Shown piece by piece: positions 56,234 through 64,000 of a stretch of DNA of 64,000 bases; the stretch's first letter is position 1, and every line of letters begins with the position of its first letter. This stretch comes from Pseudomonas sp. P5_109 (GTDB lineage: Bacteria; Pseudomonadota; Gammaproteobacteria; Pseudomonadales; Pseudomonadaceae). The translations under genes and the position numbers were made by a program. The stretch is from positions 785,001 through 849,000 of the forward strand of contig NZ_CP125380.1 of assembly GCF_034009455.1 (NCBI RefSeq), given 5' to 3'. Under the pieces are notes generated by a model. That model was given only the letters and a program-made list of their open reading frames with translations, searched no databases and had not been told where the DNA came from.

Positions 56234-59200
56234 TGCTCAAGCGTTTCCTCAAAGGCATTGGCCTGCAACCGAATCCGGCGGTAGAAAATACTGACCCTGC
56301 TTTTTCCATTGAAGAGCAGGGCATTTGTTACCCCCTTAGCTTGGCGGAAAACGCTGAATCCTGGCCGCTGGCAAGCTATCTGGATCAGTTGGAAGAAGAG
56401 GAGTTCGTCTCCCAACTCAGCGATCGCTGGCTGCTGACGTGGGATGAGCTCTATCGGCTTCTTGATGAGCAAGAACATTTAACAAGTCTGCCGCTACTGG
56501 GGTTGCCGCCACAGACCGCCCTTATCCCTCAATTGAGCAGCCAAGGCAGTCTTGCCTCCAACGATTTTAAAGTCGCAGTCAGTGGATGGCGTGATCCGCA
56601 GTCCAATGCCAATGTGCAAGTGCAGCGTACGGGGGCCATCGTCCAGCATCACGGAACAACGGAAATTCTGCCTGAGGCGTGCTGGAAACTGACCGGAGCG
56701 GTACGACAGCTTTATCTGGCGCAGCAAAATGAACCAGGTGAAGTAACCAACCAAATCGGCTGGGCCAGCATCAGAAAACTGGCGCGCAAGGCGGGTGCCG
56801 GCATGGATGGTTTTCTGGATAAGACCGTCGTAATCAAACCCGAAAGCCTGCGACTCAACCCGCGAAAATCGACGGTAGGTGACACTCCGGTTATCGAACT
56901 GCAACCCAGCTTCGAAGGCCAGCCGGCAAACTGGCTTGAGAGTTTCGACGGTGCCAATCAGGTTCAGGATCGATACCGAGTGACCGGTGATGATGGATCG
57001 CTGACCCACGTCCTGATTGAGCCTGAAGTCAAATCCGTATTGGACTATGTGCGCTCGTTGCCCGGGCGTCGGGTCGCTGGCGACGATGCCCTTTCTTTCG
57101 TCCGCAACCCTTACAGCGCACTCGGCGACAGTGCCGCGCACGTGCTGGATGCCGAGACCTATGAAGACGATCTCGCCGAGGCCGGAATTTTCTTTCACCG
57201 TTTTCATCTGGAACCCAAACTGGATGATGCGGGACAGCGCATCGAGCAGGTAAACCTGACACTCGAACCAATCTCGCCAACCCCGCAAACGCCCATCGAA
57301 GTTGAGTTCAAAGCGGCCCATGAACTCGCGCCGCTCGTGCATGAATTGCAACTGAAATTGGCCGCTGGAATGCCAGCGGGCTTCTGGCAGGGCTATGAGC
57401 TGGAACTCAGCGATTTTGATTTGCGCCAGTTGGCCGGTATCAGCGAGCTGCTTAAGCGTTGGCAAAGTGAAGCGGCCGGCATTGAGTTCGACTCGGTCCT
57501 GGACCTGTCTCTTTACGGCGACCGTGTGACTGGCATCGGGGAGGCGGAAAAAATTACTTCGCCTTTCCTCGTCAAAGAGGCGACCGAGAACTGGTTGCCC
57601 AAGGATGTGGCGGCGCTGGGCATTGACGCAGAAATCCTTGGGCGTTGGGATCCTTCCGACCGCGCTCAATTTGAAGCGTTTGAGCAGCGACTGGACGAAG
57701 CCCGCGCCGCCGGTGATGAGACGGTCTGTTTGCCGGAATCCGAAACACCGCTCTCGATTGCCGCCGCCGAGCAACTGTTTGATGCCTGGTCCAGGAAGAT
57801 CGCCCCTGTCGAGACTGGCCTGGTCCAGCAGCAGGAAAAGGTTGGCCGCGCTGTACTGCAAATCGGCCATAACATTGACGAACCGACCTACGTTCAGATT
57901 CGTCAGGCAGCCTTACGCGCCGCTTTGGATGCAACGCCAGAGTTGCCCAACCTGCTCAAACCTGAGGTCGTCTTGCGTGAGCACCAGCTTCAAGGTGTCG
58001 CGTGGTTGCAGCATTTGTTCCGCTTGTCCCCCTCCGACGTGTCGGGTTGCCTGCTCGCAGATGACATGGGGCTGGGAAAAACGATCCAGCTGCTCACCTT
58101 TCTGGTCTGGTATCTGGAACAGTACCCAGAGGACCAGCCAACACTGATCGTCGCCCCAGTCTCGTTGCTCGATAACTGGGAACGAGAGCTTCACCGGTTC
58201 TTCTTCGCAGACGCGTTGCCAGTTCTGAAGCTGTATGGCTCAGCCTTGAGTGCGGTGAAGTTCAAGAAAGAAGAAATTCCTGCTGACTTGAAAGCAAAAG
58301 GCATTAAGAATTTGCTGCGCCCAGGTTGGATGGGCGGCGCCCGAATCGTCCTGACGACTTACGAGACACTGCGCGATCAGGAGTTTTCCCTGGCGCGCCA
58401 GCAATGGTCGATCGTCGTGTGCGACGAGGCTCAGAAGCTGAAGAACCCTGCGGCATTGGTCTCGCAAGCAATCAAAGCCATTCCCGCACGGTTTCGAGTG
58501 GCGTGCACCGGTACGCCTGTCGAGAACACCCTGATCGATCTCTGGTGCCTTTTCGACTTCATTCAGCCAGGTTTTCTGGGCGGTTTGAACCAGTTCGGTC
58601 GTGAGTATCAGCGCCCCATCGAAGCCACATTGGAGCGCGATACGGTTGCCCTGGAGCGCCTGCGTGGGCTTATCGATCCGCAGACTTTGCGGCGCACCAA
58701 ACAGGACATTGCCAAAGACCTGCCTGCCAAAATCGAAGACACGGCATGCCGTTCACTGAGCATGCACGCCTTGCAGCGCAATCTGTACCTGTCCGAAATA
58801 TCCGCATACAGCCAGAAGCAGCAGATCGAAGAACAGCTCGATCAAAAGACCTCCGGCATGCTCGGGTTGCTGCACAAGCTCAAGCTCATTTGCGCCCACC
58901 CGTATAGCGTCCAACCCGACAAGCGATTGCGTGACAACTCGCCCAAGCTGCAGTGGTTGATGCATACGCTTGAGTCGATCAAAAGAGCTGGAACCGGTGA
59001 CAAGGTCATCGTCTTTACCGAGTTGCGCGATATCCAGCGGGAGTTGCAGCACTCGATCCAGGAGCATTTCGGCTTTCGGGCGACCGTCATCAATGGCGAT
59101 ACCAGTACCAGCAGCCAGAGCGCCAATAGCCGGCAGAAGCTGATTGACCAATTCCAGGAACTACCGGGCTTTGCCGTCATCATCCTGTCGACCATCGCCG

Positions 59201-59481
59201 TCGGTTTTGGAGTGAATGTGCAGGCTGCCAACCACGTCATTCACTTCACCCGTTGCTGGAACCCGGCCAAGGAAGATCAAGCGACGGATCGGGCCTATCG
59301 GATTGGGCAGCAGAAGGATGTGTATGTGTACTACCCAACGGTGCGGGATGCGGCGATGCCGACGTTCGAGGCGACGCTGGATGAGCTGCTAAGTAAGCGA
59401 CGAGCGTTGGCGCGGGATATGTTGAGTGGGGCTTCGGACATCCAGGCTTCGGATTTTGAGGCGTTGCTGGAAGCGCGGTGA
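56233..59481 (+). CDS. zorD: Zorya type I protein ZorD (SNF2-type helicase)
   Basis: ZorD of 1082 aa, the expected type I size. The first 580 residues are a poorly conserved domain; the SNF2/SWI2 ATPase follows. Walker A is DDMGLGKT at 610-617, motif II is DEAQ at 731-734, FRVACTGTPVENTLIDLWCLFDF is motif III, and the second lobe ends with RCWNPAKEDQATDRAYRIGQQ with Arg1023 in motif VI. ZorD is reported to act on invading DNA as helicase/nuclease; I cannot point to a separate nuclease motif here. It overlaps zorC by one base, completing a four-gene operon. A hairpin, CTGGCGC/GCGCCAG, at 59576-59593 is a possible transcript end. Confidence 0.92.
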   Translation: MLKRFLKGIGLQPNPAVENTDPAFSIEEQGICYPLSLAENAESWPLASYLDQLEEEEFVSQLSDRWLLTWDELYRLLDEQEHLTSLPLLGLPPQTALIPQLSSQGSLASNDFKVAVSGWRDPQSNANVQVQRTGAIVQHHGTTEILPEACWKLTGAVRQLYLAQQNEPGEVTNQIGWASIRKLARKAGAGMDGFLDKTVVIKPESLRLNPRKSTVGDTPVIELQPSFEGQPANWLESFDGANQVQDRYRVTGDDGSLTHVLIEPEVKSVLDYVRSLPGRRVAGDDALSFVRNPYSALGDSAAHVLDAETYEDDLAEAGIFFHRFHLEPKLDDAGQRIEQVNLTLEPISPTPQTPIEVEFKAAHELAPLVHELQLKLAAGMPAGFWQGYELELSDFDLRQLAGISELLKRWQSEAAGIEFDSVLDLSLYGDRVTGIGEAEKITSPFLVKEATENWLPKDVAALGIDAEILGRWDPSDRAQFEAFEQRLDEARAAGDETVCLPESETPLSIAAAEQLFDAWSRKIAPVETGLVQQQEKVGRAVLQIGHNIDEPTYVQIRQAALRAALDATPELPNLLKPEVVLREHQLQGVAWLQHLFRLSPSDVSGCLLADDMGLGKTIQLLTFLVWYLEQYPEDQPTLIVAPVSLLDNWERELHRFFFADALPVLKLYGSALSAVKFKKEEIPADLKAKGIKNLLRPGWMGGARIVLTTYETLRDQEFSLARQQWSIVVCDEAQKLKNPAALVSQAIKAIPARFRVACTGTPVENTLIDLWCLFDFIQPGFLGGLNQFGREYQRPIEATLERDTVALERLRGLIDPQTLRRTKQDIAKDLPAKIEDTACRSLSMHALQRNLYLSEISAYSQKQQIEEQLDQKTSGMLGLLHKLKLICAHPYSVQPDKRLRDNSPKLQWLMHTLESIKRAGTGDKVIVFTELRDIQRELQHSIQEHFGFRATVINGDTSTSSQSANSRQKLIDQFQELPGFAVIILSTIAVGFGVNVQAANHVIHFTRCWNPAKEDQATDRAYRIGQQKDVYVYYPTVRDAAMPTFEATLDELLSKRRALARDMLSGASDIQASDFEALLEAR

Positions 59482-59926
59482 GGGCCGATTTGGAAAACAT
59501 CAATGCTCAGCGATCTGTCAATTATTGGCACAGGTCGTTCGTCCCTGAGTTTGCAAAAACGTTAGATCCAGCGAGCTGGCGCAGTAGCGCCAGTAACTTC
59601 TGCGTGGATTATTTACCTGTGCGCACGTCCAGTGTTGGCACCGAAAGCGCAGCGGCTTACTGTTCGCGGAGTCCAATGCGACCCCCCCACCGTCTACGAC
59701 ACCATGGGTAGTTCACTGGTGATATTGGACAGGGACCAAAAATAGGGTCGATATGCTGGCCCGATGAAACCGAAGTCGATAAGGTTCGCTAGTTAACCGC
59801 AGGTAAGACTACCGCTTCGCTATAAATGTCTGTTGCCCCTCTGTTTTGCGCTGACGCTACGGGTATTTCCCGAGCGCGCAACGGGCATCGCCTGCGCACT
59901 TACTCCTTACCCAGCTAGGATTGCCA
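59482..59926. other. Gap between zorD and hsdM
   Basis: The stretch has no gene with a credible start. CTGGCGC, AGTA and GCGCCAG form a perfect 7-bp hairpin at 59576-59593, about 95 bp after zorD, without a T-run. The remainder should hold the hsdM promoter. Short frames such as the one at 59764 (ATG followed by a stop after ten codons) are not supported. Confidence 0.5.
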
Positions 59927-62410
59927 ATGGCTATCAAGAAATCCGATCTTTACTCTTCCCTCTGGGCCTCGTGTGACGAGCTGCGCGGTGGGATGGATGC
60001 CAGCCAGTACAAGGACTACGTCCTGTTCATGCTGTTCATCAAGTACATCTCCGACAAGTACGGCAATTCGGATGACTTCGCGCCACCGGTCAACATCCCG
60101 CCGGGCGCCAGCTTCAAAGACATGATTGCTCTCAAGGGCAATGCCGACATTGGCAACAAGATCAACACACAGATCATCCAACCGCTAATCGATGCCAACT
60201 CCCGGCTTGCTCGCAGTGATTTCCCTGACTTCAACGATCCGAATAAACTCGGTGAGGGGAAGGATATGGTGGAAAAACTTACCAATCTGGTGGCCATCTT
60301 CCAGAAACCCGAGCTCGATTTCTCGCAGAACCGTGCTGACAACGACGACATCCTCGGTGACGCCTACGAATACCTTATGCGCCACTTCGCCACCGAAAGT
60401 GGCAAGAGTAAGGGGCAGTTCTACACCCCGTCCGAGGTCAGCCGCATTATCGCTAAGGTTATTGGCATCAGCCCGGCGAATGCCGTGGCTGCTACGACTG
60501 TTTATGACCCTACCTGCGGCTCAGGCTCTCTGTTGCTGAAAGTGGCCGACCAGGCCGGCAGGCACATCACCCTGGAAGGGCAGGAGATGGACGTGACCAC
60601 CGCCGGTCTCGCCCGCATGAACATGATTCTGCATGACTTCCCGACCGCCAACATTCTGCAGGGCAACACGTTGTCCTCGCCGAAGTTCAAGGAGGGCGAA
60701 CAGCTGCGCACCTATGACTATGTGGTGGCCAACCCGCCGTTCTCGGTCAAGACCTGGAGTGTCGGCCTGACGCCAGCCAACGATCCCTATCAGCGCTTTG
60801 TCTGGGGTGAGCCGCCGGCCAAACAGGGCGATTACGCCTTTCTACTACACATCATCCGTTCGCTGAAAAGTACCGGTAAAGGTGCCTGCATTCTGCCCCA
60901 CGGCGTGCTGTTTCGCGGCAATGCCGAGGCCGTGATCCGTGAGCAGCTGGTGCGCTCTGGCTACCTCAAGGCCATTATCGGTCTGCCGGCCAACCTGTTT
61001 TACGGCACCGGCATTCCCGCCTGCATTCTGGTGCTGGACAAGGAGAACGCCAGCGCACGCAAAGGCATTTTCATGATCGATGCCGCCAAGGGCTTTATCA
61101 AGGACGGCCCGAAGAACAGCCTGCGCGATCAGGACGTACACAAGATCGTCGATGTCTTTACCCGAATGGCAGATGTGCCGCGTTACGCACGCATGGTCTC
61201 CTTCGACGAAATCAGCGATCCGAAGAACGACTTCAACCTCAACCTGCCACGCTATATCGACAGTACCGAGCCTGAGGACATTCAGGATATCGAAGGCCAT
61301 TTGCGCGGTGGCATTCCCGAGCGTGATATCGATGCGTTCGATAGCTACTGGCAGGTCATGCCTGCCCTGCGCGCGGCCCTGTTCAAGCGGGCCAGCCACC
61401 CCGGTTACTTCGAACTGATTAGTCGCGAGGTGAAGTCGGTCATCTTCGCTCACCCACAGTTCAACGACTTCAAGTCCGATGTGGATACGCTGTTCAACCA
61501 GTGGCTGGAAAGAAGTACTCCACAACTGAAAGGCTTCGCTGCCGATGAAGCCAGCAGCCACCCCAAGACGTTGATCGCTACATTGTCTGAAGACCTGCTC
61601 AGCGCCTTCGCCAAAGCGCCTTTGCTCGACTATTACGACATCTACCAGCACCTCATGGACTACTGGACTCAGACCATGCAGGACGACTGCTACCTGATCA
61701 GCGCCGACGGCTGGATGTCCGGTGCCAAAGTGCGTGAAATCGTCAGGGTAATGGACAAGAACAACAAGCTGGCCTGGACCGAGAAGCATGACTATTGCCA
61801 AGGCAAACGTCGCTTCAAGTCTGACCTGATTCCGGTCGAGATTCTGATTGCCCGTTACTTCAAGGCCGAGCGCAGTGCCATTGAAGATCTCGAGGCCCAA
61901 CTGGCCAGCGTTGAGCAGAGCATGGGCGAAATGCTTGAAGAACATAGCGGTGAGGATGGCTCGCTTAGCGAAGTGATCGAAGGCGAGGGTGACAAGCAGA
62001 AGGTCACCGCCAAAACGATCAAGGCACGTCAACGCGAGATTGGGCAAGATCCGGATTATGAGGAAGAGTTCAGGGTATTGGCTGAATTCGACGCCTTGAT
62101 TGATCAGCAAAGCACCCTTAAAGCCTCACTCAAAAAGGCTGAGGAAAATTTGGACAACAAGATCCACGCTAAATACCCGCAGCTTATCGAGGGCGAGATC
62201 AAGACCCTGGTGGTCGACGATAAGTGGCTGTCTACACTGGCCATCGCCGTACAGGGCGAACTGGAACGCGTTTCCCAGACTCTGACCGGGCGTATTCGTG
62301 AGCTGAGTGAGCGCTACGCCACCCCGTTGCCACAGCTTGCTTATGAAGTTGCCACCCTTGCCAGTCGCGTGGAAGAGCATCTGAAAAAGATGGGGGCGGT
62401 ATGGCAGTGA
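59927..62410 (+). CDS. hsdM: Type I restriction-modification methyltransferase (HsdM)
   Basis: An N6-adenine DNA methyltransferase of 827 aa, the M subunit of a type I system. The N-terminal HsdM_N domain (LYSSLWASCDELRGGMDASQYKDYVLFMLFIKYIS) precedes the catalytic domain, with DPTCGSGS starting at Asp194 (AdoMet binding) and NPPF at 269-272 (catalytic). The C-terminal half, from about residue 480, is helical and longer than in E. coli HsdM (529 aa), a form often met in bacterial systems of this kind. The ATG at 59927 has TAGGA six bases upstream; a TTG at 59921 is an alternative. It overlaps hsdS by ten bases. Confidence 0.94.
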   Translation: MAIKKSDLYSSLWASCDELRGGMDASQYKDYVLFMLFIKYISDKYGNSDDFAPPVNIPPGASFKDMIALKGNADIGNKINTQIIQPLIDANSRLARSDFPDFNDPNKLGEGKDMVEKLTNLVAIFQKPELDFSQNRADNDDILGDAYEYLMRHFATESGKSKGQFYTPSEVSRIIAKVIGISPANAVAATTVYDPTCGSGSLLLKVADQAGRHITLEGQEMDVTTAGLARMNMILHDFPTANILQGNTLSSPKFKEGEQLRTYDYVVANPPFSVKTWSVGLTPANDPYQRFVWGEPPAKQGDYAFLLHIIRSLKSTGKGACILPHGVLFRGNAEAVIREQLVRSGYLKAIIGLPANLFYGTGIPACILVLDKENASARKGIFMIDAAKGFIKDGPKNSLRDQDVHKIVDVFTRMADVPRYARMVSFDEISDPKNDFNLNLPRYIDSTEPEDIQDIEGHLRGGIPERDIDAFDSYWQVMPALRAALFKRASHPGYFELISREVKSVIFAHPQFNDFKSDVDTLFNQWLERSTPQLKGFAADEASSHPKTLIATLSEDLLSAFAKAPLLDYYDIYQHLMDYWTQTMQDDCYLISADGWMSGAKVREIVRVMDKNNKLAWTEKHDYCQGKRRFKSDLIPVEILIARYFKAERSAIEDLEAQLASVEQSMGEMLEEHSGEDGSLSEVIEGEGDKQKVTAKTIKARQREIGQDPDYEEEFRVLAEFDALIDQQSTLKASLKKAEENLDNKIHAKYPQLIEGEIKTLVVDDKWLSTLAIAVQGELERVSQTLTGRIRELSERYATPLPQLAYEVATLASRVEEHLKKMGAVWQ

Positions 62411-63555
62411 AGCCCGGCTACAAGCAGACGGAGATTGGGGTTATCCCGGTGGATTGGGACGTGAAACGTCTCGGTGATCTAGCGACGGTCAGAGATGGAA
62501 CGCATCAAACCCCAAAATATGTGGCCAGCGGCGTGCCTTTTTTCAGCGTCGAACACGTTACGAGTGGAGACTTCGCGAACACCAAGTTTATTTCGGAGAA
62601 GGAGCATCGCTTCCTTACTCGTTCATTCAAGATCGAGAAGGGGGATATTCTCATGACCCGGATCGGCTCAATTGGAGACTGCAAGCTCATTGACTGGGAC
62701 GTAAGAGCGAGCTTCTATGTCAGCCTTGCACTACTGAAAGTCCATGGAGCCTCTGCTGCATTCGTCGCGCAATACTCAAATTCGGCGGTTTTTAAGAAGG
62801 AGATTGAGCTTCATTCCCTGCAATCGGCCATACCGAAGAAAATCAATCTCGGTCCGATCTCGGATGTCAAAATCTCAGTTCCCCCACTCCCCGAACAACA
62901 TGCCATCGCGACGGCGTTAGGGGATGTGGATGCGTTACTGGGTGCGTTGGAGCGGCTTATCGCCAAGAAGCGCGACCTCAAACAGGCCGCGATGCAACAA
63001 CTCCTCACCGGCCAAACCCGCCTCCCCGGTTTCCATGGCAAGTGGGAGATGAAGCGGATTGGCGACATTGCACCATTGCAACGTGGCTTTGACTTACCCA
63101 ATCCGAGCCTCCGGCCTGGACCTTATCCTGTTGTGTATTCCAATGGGGTGATGAACCACCACGCTCAAGCCCAAGTGCAGGGGCCTGGAGTGGTTACAGG
63201 GCGTTCCGGCACCATTGGGAACGTGACGTTTGTTGATGGTCCTTTCTGGCCGCACAACACCGCACTTTGGGTTACTTCTTTCAGGGGCAACGATCCTCGC
63301 TATGTGTTCTACCTTTACACGGAAATTAACTTCGAACGGTTCGCTACTGGATCAGGGGTTCCAACGCTGAACCGAAATGACGTGCATTCATTCGAGGTTG
63401 CAATACCCCCCTGTCTTGAACAAACCGCCATCGCCGCCGTGCTGTCCGATATCGACGCCGAACTGGCTACGCTGGAGCAGCGCCTAACCAAAACCCGCAC
63501 CCTCAAGCAAGGCATGATGCAAGAACTGCTAACCGGAAGAACCCGACTGCTATGA
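62401..63555 (+). CDS. hsdS: Type I restriction-modification specificity subunit (HsdS)
   Basis: The DNA-recognition subunit of 384 aa. Two target-recognition domains (about residues 1-190 and 210-370) each end in a conserved helix: PPLPEQHAIATALGDVDALLGALERLIAKKRDLKQAAMQQLLTGQTRL and PPCLEQTAIAAVLSDIDAELATLEQRLTKTRTLKQGMMQELLTGRTRL-type spacers, which set the spacing of the bipartite target. The ATG at 62401 overlaps hsdM by ten bases. Its stop overlaps the DUF262 start (ATGA). The target sequence cannot be read from the protein. Confidence 0.94.
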   Translation: MAVKPGYKQTEIGVIPVDWDVKRLGDLATVRDGTHQTPKYVASGVPFFSVEHVTSGDFANTKFISEKEHRFLTRSFKIEKGDILMTRIGSIGDCKLIDWDVRASFYVSLALLKVHGASAAFVAQYSNSAVFKKEIELHSLQSAIPKKINLGPISDVKISVPPLPEQHAIATALGDVDALLGALERLIAKKRDLKQAAMQQLLTGQTRLPGFHGKWEMKRIGDIAPLQRGFDLPNPSLRPGPYPVVYSNGVMNHHAQAQVQGPGVVTGRSGTIGNVTFVDGPFWPHNTALWVTSFRGNDPRYVFYLYTEINFERFATGSGVPTLNRNDVHSFEVAIPPCLEQTAIAAVLSDIDAELATLEQRLTKTRTLKQGMMQELLTGRTRLL

Positions 63556-64000
63556 CCAACCTGAGCATGGAAGCGCCTCAACCGCTGCAGGCTACTGAAC
63601 TGTCCAGCAAGATCATCAGCGTTTACGAACTGCTCATGGACTCTGCACTGGATATCCCACAATACCAGCGCCCCTACAAGTGGACCGGCAAGAACATCAA
63701 CCAACTGTTCTCCGATATCGCCATCCACAAGGACAAGTCCGCCTACCGCTTGGGCACCATCGTGTTTCACCACGAAGCTGGGACCAAGAACATCGTCGAT
63801 GGCCAGCAGCGCACTATCAGTCTGCTGCTGGCGGCCCGTGCGCTGATCCAGCGGAACAAAGAAGAGAAGCTCAAACGCAATGACCTGCAAGAGCGTCTGC
63901 TCAAGCTTGAGCACGCGATGGTCAACCCCAGCTTTACCAGCGAAATTTCGCAGATGAACATCCACAGCAATTACCTTGAGGTGGCCCGCATCGTTTCCCG
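63552..64000 (+). CDS. DUF262 protein, N-terminal part (runs off window)
   Basis: The first 149 codons of a gene that continues beyond the window. The conserved DUF262 blocks are present: IPQYQRPYKW at residues 35-44, YRLGTIVFHHE, and IVDGQQRT with Asp83 to Arg87 as the ParB/Srx-like nucleotide-binding motif. DUF262 proteins include the GmrS-like part of type IV restriction enzymes and are common in defence islands. The ATG at 63552 overlaps the hsdS stop by four bases, so it is translated with the restriction-modification genes, between hsdS and a probable downstream hsdR. It is truncated by the window, not by mutation. Confidence 0.85.
   Translation, partial: MTNLSMEAPQPLQATELSSKIISVYELLMDSALDIPQYQRPYKWTGKNINQLFSDIAIHKDKSAYRLGTIVFHHEAGTKNIVDGQQRTISLLLAARALIQRNKEEKLKRNDLQERLLKLEHAMVNPSFTSEISQMNIHSNYLEVARIVS

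Overview
The window is a piece of a Pseudomonas chromosome, most probably from the P. fluorescens group. The evidence is the 23S and 5S rRNA sequences, a high-GC gene set typical of that group (recCBD, mmsAB, mdaB, DUF1302/DUF1329, DUF6124) and many inverted pairs of the Pseudomonas REP palindrome (core GGAGCGGGCTTGCTCGCGA or relatives).

Layout. 1-2505: 3' end of an rRNA operon (23S, 5S, terminator). 2680-11923: recC-recB-recD, translationally coupled. 11928-15470: LysR regulator divergent from mmsA-mmsB (valine and methylmalonate-semialdehyde catabolism). 15697-22238: small redox and regulatory genes (cupin, MerR, two flavodoxin-fold quinone reductases including mdaB, a YgiN-like monooxygenase, two LysR regulators, a TauE/SafE exporter, an NAD-dependent epimerase). 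22442-23887: SulP transporter. 24108-27790: GntP permease, RpiR regulator and D-aminoacylase, a probable N-acyl-D-amino-acid uptake and hydrolysis operon with an iterated 20-bp element upstream. 28027-28395: glyoxalase-fold protein. 28422-39505: AraC regulator divergent from a run encoding an alkyl-DHAP-synthase-like flavoprotein, a GlpD-like dehydrogenase, an FGGY kinase, an exported zinc phospholipase C/P1-like protein, DUF1302 and DUF1329; this looks like a glycerolipid or ether-lipid module. 39593-40254: FitAB toxin-antitoxin pair. 40365-46860: chemoreceptor, then histidine phosphatase, PAP2 phosphatase, ArnT-like glycosyltransferase and metallophosphoesterase. 47203-50984: DUF2252, YeeE/YedE-like, DUF6124 and a small exported basic protein.

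51659-64000 is a defence island. It holds a complete type I Zorya system (zorA-zorB-zorC-zorD in one tight operon), then hsdM-hsdS of a type I restriction-modification system and the start of a DUF262 protein that runs off the end of the window. In Zorya, ZorA and ZorB form a MotAB-like proton-driven membrane motor, and ZorC and ZorD act on DNA in the cytoplasm. The REP pairs that punctuate the first 47 kb are not seen in the island, and the DNA just before zorA (about 51.1-51.3 kb) is visibly AT-rich. Both observations fit acquisition by transfer.

Gene functions are read from motifs, lengths and context; no database search was possible. Starts were chosen from ribosome-binding sites and gene overlaps and are often shorter than the longest open frame.
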